Below, in pieces: positions 1 through 7,841 of a stretch of 54,324 bases of DNA (position 1 is the first letter of the stretch; each line of letters opens with the position of its first letter). Location of the stretch: NCBI RefSeq assembly GCF_016583825.1, contig NZ_NRRV01000034.1:1-54324 (forward strand), in the 5' to 3' direction. Under the pieces are notes generated by a model. The model ran no database searches. It was not told the DNA's origin and saw nothing but the letters and a program-made list of their open reading frames with translations. The translations under genes were made by a program, and so were the position numbers. Origin of the DNA: Thiohalocapsa halophila (GTDB taxonomy: Bacteria > Pseudomonadota > Gammaproteobacteria > Chromatiales > Chromatiaceae).

Positions 1-1
1 A

Positions 2-1309
2 TGAAAGTCCTGAGACCGTTTCGAGGTATGTTCGTTATCATTCTGATCTCGTGAATTTTCGATGATCAGAGGTTTGTTGCCATGCCCCGCTGCGCTGCGG
101 CTTCCGTGCCTGTTTCGGACCAGGAGCGTCAGGTGTTGGAGGCGCTGGTGCGCCGACACAACGCGCCGCGTGTGTTGGCGACACGCGCGCAGATTGTCCT
201 GCTGGGCGCTAACGGCGTCGGCGTCCGCGCCACCGCGGACCGGCTGTCGCTCGGGCGCGCAACGGTGCAGCGCTGGCGCCGGCGTTGGGCGGGCAGCGTC
301 GGGGCACGCTCGGTGTCGGTGCTGGAGCGCTTGGTTGATGCGCCGCGCCCCGGCACGCCGCCGACCTTCACGCCCGAGCAGATCTGCTCGATCCTGGCGC
401 TGGCATGCGAGCCGCCGCGGCGCGACGGGCTTGAGCTGAACCGTTGGACACAGGCCGAGCTGGCCGCGGAGATCGTGTCCCGCGGCATCGCCGAGCGCAT
501 TTCGGCGGGCTCCGTCGGGCGTTTCCTGCGCGAGGCCGATCTCAAGCCGCACCGCATCCGCGGTTGGCTCAACACACCGCGCGATGAGCAGTTCGACGAG
601 AAATGCCAAGACGTCTGCGACGCCTATCGGCTCGCGCCGGAACGCGCCGCCGCCGGCATCGAGACGCGCAGCATCGACGAGATGACCGGCGTGCAGGCCC
701 TGGAGCGCGCCGCGCCCACCTTGCCGATGCGCCCCGGCCGGGCCGAGCGGCGCGAGTACGAGTACATCCGCCACGGTACCCTGACCCTGATCGCCGCATT
801 CGATGTCGTCACCGGCACGGTCACCTACCGCATCGGCCCGAGCCGCACCGAGCAGGACTTCGCGCAGTACTTGGCCGAACTGCTCGCACAGCGCGACGAC
901 GACGCCCGTTGGCACCTGATCATGGACAATCTCAACATCCACTGCTCGGAAGCCGTCGTGCGCTTGGTCGCCGCGGCCTGCGGCATCGACCGCGACCTCG
1001 GCGTCAAAGGCAAGCACGGCGTCCTCAAGTCGATGGCCACGCGCACGCGCTTCCTGTGCGACACCAGCCACCGCATCGTCTTCCACTTCACGCCCAAGCA
1101 TGCCTCGTGGCTCAACCAGATCGAGATGTGGTTCTCCATCCTCGCGCGCAAAGTCATCCGCCGCGGTAACTTCATCTCCGTCGAGGACCTCCAACGCAAA
1201 CTCTCCACCTTCATCGACCACTTCAACAACACCCTGGCCAAGCCGTTTCGCTGGACCTATACCGGCAAGCCGCTCGCGGCTTGAGTTGCAGACGGTCTCG
1301 GGATTTTCA
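2..1309 (+). mobile_element. IS630-family insertion sequence, apparently complete
   Basis: The ends are imperfect inverted repeats. The left end (2-19) starts TGAAAGTCCTGAGACCGT, and the right end (1292-1309) matches its reverse complement with two mismatches. The right end is followed by TA (1310-1311) and the left end is preceded by A at base 1, as expected for the TA target duplication of IS630/Tc1-mariner elements; the T of the left TA would lie just outside the window. It carries one transposase gene. It sits immediately 5' of a DUF29 remnant, at about the point where that gene's start codon is expected, so the insertion probably removed its start. Confidence 0.87.
82..1284 (+). CDS. IS630-family transposase (DDE)
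   Basis: This 400-residue protein is the transposase of the element at 2-1309. Residues 10-60 resemble the helix-turn-helix of IS630 enzymes ([20 protein letters not shown]). A second winged-helix-like region follows, and then the DDE nuclease. The catalytic residues are recognisable as D199 (SIDEMTG), D282 (MDNLNIH) and E348 (LNQIEMWF). Family enzymes cut and paste at TA dinucleotides. The length is usual for single-ORF members of this subgroup and there is no frameshift, so it may be active. The ATG at 82 is the first in-frame start after the left inverted repeat. Confidence 0.93.
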   Translation: MPRCAAASVPVSDQERQVLEALVRRHNAPRVLATRAQIVLLGANGVGVRATADRLSLGRATVQRWRRRWAGSVGARSVSVLERLVDAPRPGTPPTFTPEQICSILALACEPPRRDGLELNRWTQAELAAEIVSRGIAERISAGSVGRFLREADLKPHRIRGWLNTPRDEQFDEKCQDVCDAYRLAPERAAAGIETRSIDEMTGVQALERAAPTLPMRPGRAERREYEYIRHGTLTLIAAFDVVTGTVTYRIGPSRTEQDFAQYLAELLAQRDDDARWHLIMDNLNIHCSEAVVRLVAAACGIDRDLGVKGKHGVLKSMATRTRFLCDTSHRIVFHFTPKHASWLNQIEMWFSILARKVIRRGNFISVEDLQRKLSTFIDHFNNTLAKPFRWTYTGKPLAA

Positions 1310-1311
1310 TA

Positions 1312-1529
1312 GCAAAGCACTAGGCTATGACCAAGACTACTATCTGTGGTTCGCTGACCAGGCGCAGCTCCTGCGGGCAGGAAAGTGGCATCAGCTTGAT
1401 GTCCAGCACTTGGCCGAGGAGTTGGAGGACATGGGGAAACGCGAGAAGCGTGCCCTACGCAGCCGAACCGTGGTATTGCTCGCGCATCTGCTGGACGAAG
1501 CCTTCTGGCCAAATACGAGCCTTGCCTGA
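1312..1529 (+). pseudogene. DUF29 family gene, start lost and middle deleted
   Basis: From about GYDQDYYLWFADQ the reading frame is nearly identical to the intact DUF29 protein at 4637-5086. After LLAHLL it jumps directly to DEAFWPNTSLA, which in the intact copy lies about 80 codons later. The join falls exactly at CTGCTG, present at both edges of the missing segment in the intact copy (after ...GCGCAT and after ...GAGCAA), so deletion between 6-bp direct repeats explains it. The 5' end is cut by the IS630 element. The function of DUF29 is not known; it is common in multiple copies in cyanobacteria and purple bacteria. Confidence 0.85.
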
Positions 1530-1538
1530 GGAGAGCCC

Positions 1539-1640
1539 GAAGGCGACTGGCTCTGCGAGGTCGTCTCCCCCGGCCACGAGAAAAAGGACACCTTGACCCT
1601 ACCGCTGCTGCTGAGTCGCCACCGCGTACACGCCTCACAC
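1539..1640 (+). pseudogene. Uma2 family endonuclease fragment
   Basis: The frame from 1539 reads EGDWLCEVVSPGHEKKD, LLLSRHRV, which is the core of Uma2 (DUF820) PD-(D/E)XK proteins and almost matches the fragment at 5096. Homology stops abruptly after HRV, where another DUF29 remnant begins. It has no start, no 5' half and no C-terminus, and is a non-functional relic of a DUF29-Uma2 fragment pair that also occurs at 4637-5355. Confidence 0.75.
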
Positions 1641-1780
1641 CGAGCGCTTGGGGGAGACCTATCCCGAAGCACGACGCCTCCCGATTCGGGCAACTGGTCC
1701 GGACACCCAGACCTTCACCTCGCAGTGTCCGTTCTCAGCGCTCGAAACCTTGGACGACGACTTCTATCCTAATCCGCAAG
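1630..1780 (+). pseudogene. C-terminal fragment of a second DUF29 family gene
   Basis: The frame through 1648 reads LGETYPEARRLPIRATG, followed by CPFSALETLDDDFYP. This is the typical C-terminus of DUF29 proteins (a CPFSLEQLLD-like motif, then an acidic-FYP end), but of a subtype different from the copy at 4637. It begins where the Uma2 fragment ends and runs on without the usual stop. I infer it is scar material from recombination between DUF29 copies. Confidence 0.6.
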
Positions 1781-1886
1781 GAGCCACTCACCCAACGCCA
1801 GACCCCGCTGGAAGCTGCCCCGCACGCCTGCTTTGTCATACACAATACAGGGCATCATGCACCTCCTAACAGCTAATGGTGACCCC

Positions 1887-2129
1887 ATGAACATCGCGGA
1901 CCAGATTTACGAAACCGTGAAGAACCTGCCCGAAAGACAGGCCGCTGAACTGCTCGACTTTGCCGAGTATCTGAAGGCGAAACTTCCGGCATCGCCGCCA
2001 TCCTACATGCCGACCGAGGCGGCTCAGCAATTTCGCGCCGCACTGCGAGCCTGGGTTACTTCCCAACCTGAACAATCCGAGAATGCGTCGGACTTCATCC
2101 GTCGCCTTCGTGACGAGGCACGGTATTGA
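1887..2129 (+). CDS. DUF2281-type antitoxin (VapB-like)
   Basis: The 80-residue product starts MNIADQIYETVKNLPERQAAELLDFAEYLKAKL, written here only as a landmark: an N-terminal helix pair typical of DUF2281 proteins paired with PIN toxins. The C-terminal half (FIRRLRDEARY) is charged and would wrap the toxin. I chose ATG 1887 because homology begins there; an in-frame extension to 1833 is unlike the family. The stop overlaps the toxin start (TGATG at 2127-2131), the usual translational coupling of toxin-antitoxin pairs. The downstream toxin is frameshifted, so this antitoxin may be an orphan. Confidence 0.75.
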   Translation: MNIADQIYETVKNLPERQAAELLDFAEYLKAKLPASPPSYMPTEAAQQFRAALRAWVTSQPEQSENASDFIRRLRDEARY

Positions 2130-2552
2130 TGGCTTATGTCGATACCAGCGTGTTGCTCGCGCTGTTCCTCAACGAGGCGAAAACGGCGGACGCTTGGTCC
2201 TGGCTCGACCGGCAAGCGTCCGATGCGACCACCGTGAGCGACTGGACGCTCACCGAGATTTCGAGCGCCTTGAGCGTAAAACGGCGCATGAGCATGCTCG
2301 ATGATTCAGACATACATTGATGTCCTTTCCAAGGTCAGAGACTTTGCAAAGAGCCAACTCGCGATCATCACACTCGACCACGCCGATTTTCAGCGTGCCG
2401 CGGCGCTCTGCGACCAGTGGCAGTTAGGCTTAAGGGCGGGGGACGCGCTACATGTCGCGATTGCCGAACGACGCAATCTGACAGTCTGTACCCTGGATCG
2501 GATCATGCGCGGAACAGCGGTCAGCCTCGGAATGCCCGTCGAAACGCCATGA
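2129..2552 (+). pseudogene. vapC: VapC-like PIN-domain toxin, frameshifted
   Basis: The first part (ATG 2129, MAYVDTSVLLALFLNE ... DWTLTEISSALSVKRRM) holds the first PIN aspartate and the conserved glutamate. It stops at about 2320. The second part, read in another frame from about 2301 (TYIDVLSK ... LRAGDALHVAIAERRN, VCTLDRIM), holds the C-terminal acidic residues. Together they make one PIN protein of about 140 residues, the normal VapC length, so a single indel near 2300-2320 broke the gene. Family members are Mg-dependent ribonucleases that cut tRNA or rRNA. A sequencing error cannot be excluded. Confidence 0.8.
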
Positions 2553-2573
2553 TGCCGACCAACGATCCTTGAG

Positions 2574-3236
2574 GTGAGCCTCCAGAGCATCGCCACACCC
2601 ATCACGGCCAGAGGCCGCTCCCACACAGCGCCGGCACGCTGTGGGAGCGGCATCCCTGCCGCGACAGACTTCCAGAGCAATCTGCATCTCGACCTCCCCG
2701 ACATCGCCGCAGTGCAGATTCTCAACCCCGCCGTCGACCCCAGCGAGCTCACCGGCAAGTACATCGTCCTCGATGTCCTCGCTCAGGACGCCAGCGGGCA
2801 CTGCTACAATGAAATGCGCGATGAACGCCTGCCGAGCATCTCCCTCGGCAACATCCTGCAGATGAACCTGGTCGAGCTCACGAAAGCAGACCGTCTCGGC
2901 CACACGTCCGGCCCGCTGCGCGCCTGGATCACCTTCTTCAAACACTGGCAGGAGGAGCTCCTCATGGCCCAATTCACCCACGAGCCGGTCGAACAGGCCA
3001 TGGACCGCCTCCGCGAGCTCAGCGCCGACGAAGAGACGCGCCGCCTCGCGTTCGTGCGCGCGCGCGCCCTGCACGACGAGGTCTCACTGCTCAACGATGC
3101 AGAGCGGAGAGGACTTGAAAAGGGCCGTAGAGAGGTAGCACGCAATTTGATCGCAATGCAATTATTGACCGATGAGCAGATCGCCACCGCTACCGGCTTA
3201 ACGGAAGCACAGATCAAAGCACTCCGAGCAAGCTGA
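2574..3236 (+). pseudogene. Rpn-family nuclease, 5' end replaced by a REP unit and core deleted
   Basis: The open frame looks intact but is chimeric. Its first 36 or so codons are translated REP sequence (GAGGCCGCTCCCAC ... GTGGGAGCGGCATCC). Rpn homology starts only at LPDIAAVQILNPAV. Compared with the intact copy at 5993-6829 it then jumps from GHCYN straight to EMRDERLPS, removing about 65 residues that include the EVQ part of the PD-(D/E)XK active site. The tail, with its charged helix and LTDEQIATATGLTEAQIKALR, is retained. It cannot be an active nuclease. The final third might still be expressed as a DNA- or protein-binding fragment, but I see no evidence for that. Confidence 0.8.
2604..2665. 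repeat. REP-type palindrome pair
   Basis: GAGGCCGCTCCCAC at 2611-2624 and GTGGGAGCGGCATCC at 2641-2655 face each other, and the second is completed by CTGCCGCGAC. These are the two halves of the REP family that fills 4258-4556, 5376-5925, 8326-8585 and 53615-54077. Here the unit lies inside the open frame of the broken Rpn gene. Confidence 0.85.
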
Positions 3237-3302
3237 TCGATCACCGCCGCGCCAGACCTTCACCACAACCCCGGCCGTACGGATGGCTGCTCAAGCAAGA
3301 TG

Positions 3303-3331
3303 TAGGGTGGACAAGCGCAGCGCAGTCCACC
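3303..3331. repeat. GGTGGAC palindromic repeat, single copy
   Basis: The arms GGTGGAC and GTCCACC flank a GCGCAGCGC-like core, preceded by TAG. The same element recurs at 5944-5972 (degenerate), 13256-13287, 43627-43700 (two facing copies) and inside the 104-bp repeats near 50.9, 51.9 and 52.9 kb. The 3237-3428 gap holds nothing else recognisable. Confidence 0.8.
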
Positions 3332-3428
3332 TCACCCCCGCAAGTCCGGCGCGCCTAGGTCGGGCCACGCCGATTGGCACCTCCAACACGCTCAGAGCTT
3401 CCCAGCACCCAGTCCGCCCCAGTGCTCA

Positions 3429-3740
3429 ATGCGACTGACAAGGCCCCAAATCCAAGCGATCAAACAGGCAGTCACCGATCACTTCGGCGCCGATGCACAG
3501 GTCTGGCTGTTCGGCTCCCGCACCGACGACAAACGCCGTGGCGGCGACTTCGACTTCTATGTCGAGACAGATCTCGACGACCCCGCCGAGGTCATCGACC
3601 GCAAGCTGCGCGCGCTCGCCCACCTCCACGCCACGCCCGATTTTGAAGACGAGAAGATCGACCTCGTCATCAGGCCCGCAATCGCCGGCCCCTATCCGCC
3701 CATTTACGACCGGGCCTGCCGGCAAGGTGTCCGCCTGTGA
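3429..3740 (+). CDS. MNT-type nucleotidyltransferase (antitoxin of a HEPN/MNT pair)
   Basis: The 103-residue minimal nucleotidyltransferase has the GS-x9-DxD signature: WLFGSRTDDKRRGGDFDFYV, residues about 27-46. Both metal-binding aspartates are in DFDFY. The length and motif match MNT proteins paired with HEPN ribonucleases, some of which neutralise the toxin by AMPylating a HEPN tyrosine. The next gene encodes a HEPN-like protein and overlaps its 3' end, so they form one two-gene unit. Confidence 0.85.
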   Translation: MRLTRPQIQAIKQAVTDHFGADAQVWLFGSRTDDKRRGGDFDFYVETDLDDPAEVIDRKLRALAHLHATPDFEDEKIDLVIRPAIAGPYPPIYDRACRQGVRL

Positions 3741-4206
3741 CGACCCCCAAGCGCTTCAAGCCGCCCCGAAAGAATGCGAGCGCCATGCCGCAGTGCTGAG
3801 GGAAGCACGGGAGGAAATCGGTGCAACGCACTTCACCGCCGCAACCGTGCAGCATTTGACCAGCGATAGACTGCGAATACTGGATCAACTGGCTTATCGA
3901 TTCGGCAAACTGCAGGACACCTTGGGCCTGCGCGTGCTCCCGGGCATACTGGACCTCAGCGAAGAGCCTTTTCTCGATGCGACACCCTTCGCTCAGAAGC
4001 TGCAACGGCTGGAGCGCCTGGGCGCCATCCCCAGTGTGGACCAGTGGCGCCTCTTGCGCGAGCTCCGCAATCAGCTGGCCCATGAATACATCGATGCGCC
4101 CTCCCTCAAGGCCGCTGCACTGACGCGCTTCATCACTGGCGTCGAAGACATGCTCACGGTCTGGCGCCACGTATCGGCCGACGCCATCCGCGAGCCTCAG
4201 TCCTGA
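3727..4206 (+). CDS. HEPN-domain protein (HI0074-like, partner of the MNT protein)
   Basis: This is an all-helical protein of about 159 residues. Near its C-terminus it has RELRNQLAHEY, the RN-x3-H-x-Y motif of HEPN ribonucleases and of HI0074-type substrate-binding partners. The central part (DRLRILDQLAYRFGKLQDTLG ... FLDATPFAQKLQRLERLGAI) is typical of that subgroup. The start is uncertain: GTG 3727 keeps the frame but overlaps the MNT gene by 14 nt. GTG 3737, in another frame, gives MTTPKRF, which looks like a family N-terminus, so a small frameshift near 3750-3765 is possible. It may be a toxin or part of a nucleotide-transfer complex. Confidence 0.72.
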   Translation: MSACDDPQALQAAPKECERHAAVLREAREEIGATHFTAATVQHLTSDRLRILDQLAYRFGKLQDTLGLRVLPGILDLSEEPFLDATPFAQKLQRLERLGAIPSVDQWRLLRELRNQLAHEYIDAPSLKAAALTRFITGVEDMLTVWRHVSADAIREPQS

Positions 4207-4257
4207 CGCCAGAGAGTGCCTTCACGGTAGAAGCGCCGCGCTACGCAAATGCCCACC

Positions 4258-4556
4258 GCGCCCCGTGGGAGCGGCATCCCTGCCGCGACGACTTCCAGAG
4301 CCATGAGCCAGCATCCGTCGCGGCGAGACGCCGCGCCCACAGAACACCGCGCCGTGGGAGCGGCATCCTTGCCGCGACGTCTTCCAGAGCCATGAGCCAG
4401 CATCCGTCGCGGCGAGACGCCGCTCCCACAGAGCAACGCGCCCCGTGGGAGCGGCATCCTTGCCGCGACAACTTCCAGAGCCACTGCCAGAGTCAGTCGC
4501 GGCGAGACGCCGCTCCCACAGCCATCGCCACGGTGGGAGCGCCATCCTTGCCGCGC
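4258..4556. repeat. REP array A (three to four paired units)
   Basis: Heads of the form GTGGGAGCGGCATCC-TTGCCGCGACG occur at about 4265, 4353, 4445 and 4533. Each is followed by a conserved ACTTCCAGAGCCA linker and then an inverted tail TCGCGGCGAGACGCC-GCTCCCAC. The period is about 90 bp. Head and tail are nearly complementary, so each unit can fold into a long hairpin, like the BIMEs of enterobacteria and pseudomonads. The fourth head has a GCC for GGC change. No gene lies between 4207 and 4636. Confidence 0.92.
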
Positions 4557-4636
4557 GGCGATCGACATGCAAGGCGGCATCGGCGTACGCTTGCATGATC
4601 CCGACTGAGCCCGCGAGCCAGCGATCGAGATCCTAC

Positions 4637-5086
4637 ATGAGCGATCATCCAGGCTACGACCAAGACTACTATCTGTGGTTTGCTGACCAGGCGCAGCAGT
4701 TGCGGGCAGGAAAGTGGCACCAGCTCGATGTCCAGCACTTGGCCGAGGAGTTGGAGGACATGGGGAAACGCGAGAAGCGTGCCCTACGCAGCCGAACCGT
4801 GGTATTGCTAGCGCATCTGCTGAAATACGCGTATCAACCCGAGCAGCGAGGCCCGAGCTGTACCGGCACCATTCGCGAACAGCGCAAGCAGCTCAGCGCC
4901 TTACTCGCCGACAGCCCCAGCCTTACGCCCCTCCTGAAAGAAGCACTCAATGACTGTTATCTCAGCGCCAAGATGCTCGCCGCTGGAGAGACGGGGCTGG
5001 GCGAAAGCCACTTCCCGGCTAACTGCCCGTTCTCTCTGGAGCAACTGCTGGACGAAGCCTTCTGGCCAAATACGAGCCTTGCCTGA
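4637..5086 (+). CDS. DUF29 family protein, intact copy
   Basis: The 149-residue protein starts MSDHPGYDQDYYLWFADQAQ and continues LRAGKWHQLDVQHLAEELEDMGKRE, the conserved N-terminal block of DUF29, with acidic helix residues. It ends CPFSLEQLLDEAFWPN, the family C-terminal signature. Structure predictions for the family are helical; the biochemical role is unknown. ATG 4637 is chosen because the block begins there; upstream in-frame sequence is translated REP. A Uma2-type fragment follows directly, the same order as the broken pair at 1312-1640, so the two were duplicated as a unit. Its nearly identical but deleted sister lies behind the IS630 element. Confidence 0.82.
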   Translation: MSDHPGYDQDYYLWFADQAQQLRAGKWHQLDVQHLAEELEDMGKREKRALRSRTVVLLAHLLKYAYQPEQRGPSCTGTIREQRKQLSALLADSPSLTPLLKEALNDCYLSAKMLAAGETGLGESHFPANCPFSLEQLLDEAFWPNTSLA

Positions 5087-5095
5087 GGAGAGCCC

Positions 5096-5355
5096 GAAGG
5101 CGACTGGGCCTGCGAGGTCGTCTCCCCCGGCCACGAGAAAAAGGACATCCTGACCAGACCGCTGTTACTGAGCCGCCACCGCGTACCCGACTACTGGATC
5201 ATCTGGCCCGAGAACAAGACACTGATCGCTTACGCGCTGGACGGCGAAGACTGGCGCATGATCACCACAGTGCAAGGCAGCCAGCGCGCCCATCCCATAT
5301 ACCGCCGTTCGAGGCGCTAGAGATGGACCTGGCCGCCATCCTCGGCGACGAGTGA
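5096..5355 (+). pseudogene. Uma2 family endonuclease, 3' part only, frameshifted
   Basis: The frame from 5096 reads EGDWACEVVSPGHEKKD, LLLSRHRVPDYWIIWPENK, IAYALDGEDWRMI, the second half of a Uma2/DUF820 restriction-like nuclease. Its VPDYWIIWPE block is characteristic. That frame stops at 5318-5320. The expected C-terminus PFEALEMDLAAILGDE continues in the next frame to TGA 5353-5355, so an indel lies near 5300. The first half of the gene, with the start and the catalytic aspartate region, is absent; the DUF29 gene occupies that place. Confidence 0.8.
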
Positions 5356-5375
5356 CCACGAGGAACCCCGGCACC

Positions 5376-5925
5376 CATCGCGGCGAGACGCCGCTCCCAC
5401 AGCTACAGCGCGCCCCTGTGGGAGCGGCATCCCTGCCGCGACGACTTCCAGAGTCACAGCCAGCACCCATCGCGACGAGACGCCGCTCCCACAGATCACC
5501 GCGCTGTGGGAGCGGCATCCTTGCCGCGACGACTTCCAGAGCCACAACCAGCACCCATCGCGGCGAGACGCCGCTCCCACAGATCACCGCGCCCGTGGGA
5601 ACGGCATCCTTGCCACGACGACTTCCAGCGCCACAGCCAACACCCATCGCGGCGAGACGCCGCTCCCACAGCCAACACCGCGCCGTGGATGCCGCTCCCA
5701 CAGACCAACGCGCCCCTGTGGGAGCGGCATCCCTGCCGCGACGTCTTCCAGAGCCACAGCCAGCACCCGTCGCGGCGAGACACCGCTCCCACAGATCACC
5801 GCGCTGTGGGAGCGGCATCCCTGCCGCGACGACTTCCAGAGCCATGAGCCAGCATCCATCGCGGCGAGACGCCGCTCCCACAGAACACCGCGCCCCCGTG
5901 GGAGCGCCATCCTTGCCGCAACACC
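5376..5925. repeat. REP array B (about six paired units)
   Basis: Heads GTGGGAGCGGCATCC (one as GTGGGAACGGC, one as GTGGGAGCGCC) recur at about 5418, 5506, 5595, 5717, 5806 and 5899. They alternate with tails TCGCGGCGAGACGCCGCTCCCAC and share the linker of array A (ACTTCCAGAGYCA). The period is about 88-90 bp; one interval is longer because a shortened unit (GTGGATGCCGCTCCCAC) is inserted near 5683. A degenerate GGTGGAC-type palindrome follows at 5944-5972, just before the Rpn gene. Long open frames here are repeat artefacts. Confidence 0.92.
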
Positions 5926-5992
5926 TCGCAACTCGGCAAGATACAAGGGTGCACAGGCGCAGCGCACTCCACCACTCCCGCCGCCGCCAACC

Positions 5993-6829
5993 ATGCCCGC
6001 ATTACTCGACCCCACCAACGACTATGTCTTCAAGCGGCTGTTCGCCGAGGCCCCCGCGCTGCTGGTGGCCCTGATCAACGACCTGCGCCCAGACCTCCCC
6101 GACATCGCCTCGGTGCACATCCTCAACCCCGCCGTGGAGCCCACCGAGCTCACCGGCAAGTACATCGTCCTCGATGTCCTCGCTCAGGACGCCGCCGGGC
6201 ACTGCTACAATGTCGAGGTACAGGTCCGCCGCTACGGCGCTTGGCACAAGCGCGGGCTGTTCTACCTGGCGCGCACCCTGGGCGGGCAGCTCACCGCCGG
6301 CGAGGATTATCAGGAGCTGCGCGCCTCGGTCGGGCTGCATCTGCTGGACTTCGATCTGTTCACCGCCACCGAGCCCGAGCGGCAGCAAGCGCTCTGGCGC
6401 TTCGAAATGCGCGATGAACGCCTGCCGAGCGTGTCGCTGGGCAACATCCTGCAGATGAACCTGGTCGAGCTCACGAAAGCAGACCGCCTCGGCCTCACGT
6501 CGGGACCACTGCGCGCCTGGATCACCTTCTTCAAACACTGGCAGGAGGAGCTCATCATGGCCAAGTCCACCCACGAGCCCGTCCAACAGGCCATGGACCG
6601 CCTCCGCAAGCTCAGCGCCGACGAAGAAACCCGCCGCCTCGCCTTCGTGCGCGAGCGCGCCCTGCACGACGAGGTATCCCTGCTCAATGACGCAAAGCGG
6701 CAAGGCCGCGAAGAAGCTCGCGAAGAATTCGCACGCAACCTCATCGCCATGAACCTGCTCACCGACGAGCAGATCGCCACCGCTGCCGGCTTAACGGAAG
6801 CGGAGGTCAAAGCGCTCCGCTCGAAGTGA
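5993..6829 (+). CDS. Rpn-family recombination-promoting nuclease / PD-(D/E)XK putative transposase, intact copy
   Basis: The 278-residue protein starts MPALLDPTNDYVFKRLFAE, the family N-terminus. The active-site region KYIVLDVLAQDAAGHCYNVEVQ carries the D and E-x-Q residues of the PD-(D/E)XK fold at about residues 58-78. Then come WHKRGLFYLARTL and a C-terminal charged helix (EEAREEFARNL) with a terminal helix-turn-helix-like LTDEQIATAAGLTEAEVKALR. Rpn proteins (RpnA-D of E. coli) promote RecA-independent recombination and DNA cleavage. This is the only complete copy here; three partial copies follow and one broken copy precedes it. Confidence 0.87.
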   Translation: MPALLDPTNDYVFKRLFAEAPALLVALINDLRPDLPDIASVHILNPAVEPTELTGKYIVLDVLAQDAAGHCYNVEVQVRRYGAWHKRGLFYLARTLGGQLTAGEDYQELRASVGLHLLDFDLFTATEPERQQALWRFEMRDERLPSVSLGNILQMNLVELTKADRLGLTSGPLRAWITFFKHWQEELIMAKSTHEPVQQAMDRLRKLSADEETRRLAFVRERALHDEVSLLNDAKRQGREEAREEFARNLIAMNLLTDEQIATAAGLTEAEVKALRSK

Positions 6830-7320
6830 CTGAGCAACAGCAAGCGCTCTGGCGCTTCGAGATGCGCGATGAACGCCTGCCGAGCGTGTCGCTGGGCAAC
6901 ATCCTGCAGATGAACCTGGTCGAGCTCAGGAAAGCCGACCGTCTCGGTCTCACGTCCGGCCCGCTGCGCGCCTGGATCACCTTCTTCAAACACTGGCAGG
7001 AGGAGCTCATCATGGCCCAATTCACCCACGAGCCGGTCCAACAGGCCATGGACCGCCTCCGCGAGCTCAGCGCCGACGAAGAAACCCGCCGCCTGGCCTT
7101 CGTGCGCGAGCGAGCCCTGCATGATGAGGTCTCGTTCTTGAACGAGGCTAAGCGGGAAGGCCGAGAGGAAGGCCGCAAAGAGGGCCGCGAAGAAGCCCGC
7201 GAGGAAGCTCGCAAGGAATTCGCACGCAACCTCATCGCCATGAACCTGCTCACCGACGAGCAGATCGCCACCGCCTCCGGCTTAACGGAAGCGGAGGTCA
7301 AAGCGCTCCGATCGACCTGA
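6826..7320 (+). pseudogene. Partial Rpn duplicate 1 (C-terminal half)
   Basis: The frame opens at GTG 6826, overlapping the Rpn stop. It repeats the intact gene from QQALWRFEMRDERLP (about residue 130) to the end, nearly identical except for a longer charged repeat (REEGRKEGREEAREEARKE). The nuclease core is missing. The join AAGTGACTGAGCAAC recurs at 7837, so the same boundary was used twice, as expected of tandem duplication. The GTG could allow translation of a 164-residue C-terminal fragment, coupled to the upstream stop; whether that happens is unknown. Confidence 0.8.
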
Positions 7321-7374
7321 CTGACCGCCAGCCCGCACGAGCTTGTCCACGATCCCGACCACCGTGGCTGCTGA

Positions 7375-7433
7375 CTGCGTAGTCAGGCCATCCTGGCCTG
7401 ACACAATCAGGGCTGGAAGCCCTGACTACGCAG
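7375..7433. repeat. Three-way-junction palindrome, copy 1
   Basis: The outer stem CTGCGTAGTCAGG (7375-7387) pairs perfectly with CCTGACTACGCAG (7421-7433). Inside are two smaller hairpins, GGCCA/TGGCC and GGGCT/AGCCC, so the strand can fold into a T-shaped three-arm structure. Related copies lie at 43541-43598 and, inverted, at 43935-43995. It is inserted between two Rpn fragments. Confidence 0.8.
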
Positions 7434-7464
7434 CAGGGCGCGTCCGACCATGCACACACTACTT

Positions 7465-7841
7465 GAGCAGACCGCCTCGGCCCCAGGTCCGGCCCGCTGC
7501 GCGCCTGGATCACCTTCTTCAAACACTGGCAGGAGGAGCTCCTCATGGCCCAATTCACCCACGAGCCGGTCCAACAGGCCATGAACCGCCTCCGCGAGCT
7601 CAGCGCCGACGAAGAGACGCGCCGCCTCGCCTTCGTGCGCGAGCGCGCCTTGCACGATGAGGTCTCACTGCTCAACGATGCAGAGCGGAGAGGACTTGAA
7701 AAGGGCCGCAAAGAAGCCCGCGAGGAAGCTCGCAAGGAATTCGCACGCAACCTCATCGCCATGAATCTCCTAACCGACGAGCAGATCGCCACCGCCTCCG
7801 GCTTAACAGAAGCAGACGTCAAAGCGCTCCGCTCGAAGTGA
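7465..7841 (+). pseudogene. Partial Rpn duplicate 2
   Basis: Homology to the intact Rpn gene starts at GCAGACCGCCTCGG (about residue 160). It runs through SGPLRAWITFFKHWQEE, MAQFTHEPVQQAMNRLRELSADEE and the charged helix to the end LTDEQIATASGLTEADVKALRSK. The nuclease core is absent. It is separated from duplicate 1 by 144 bp that contain the three-way-junction repeat. Confidence 0.8.

Noticed and set aside
4258..5925. Regularly spaced repeats resembling a CRISPR array
   Set aside because: The repeats are palindromic head-tail pairs, the segments between them are themselves conserved, and there are no unique spacers or cas genes. They are REP/BIME-like.
5352..6074. Long plus- and minus-strand open frames across REP array B
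   Set aside because: They are translations of the repeat (periodic RRDAAPT/GAASLPRR-type peptides) with no family resemblance.
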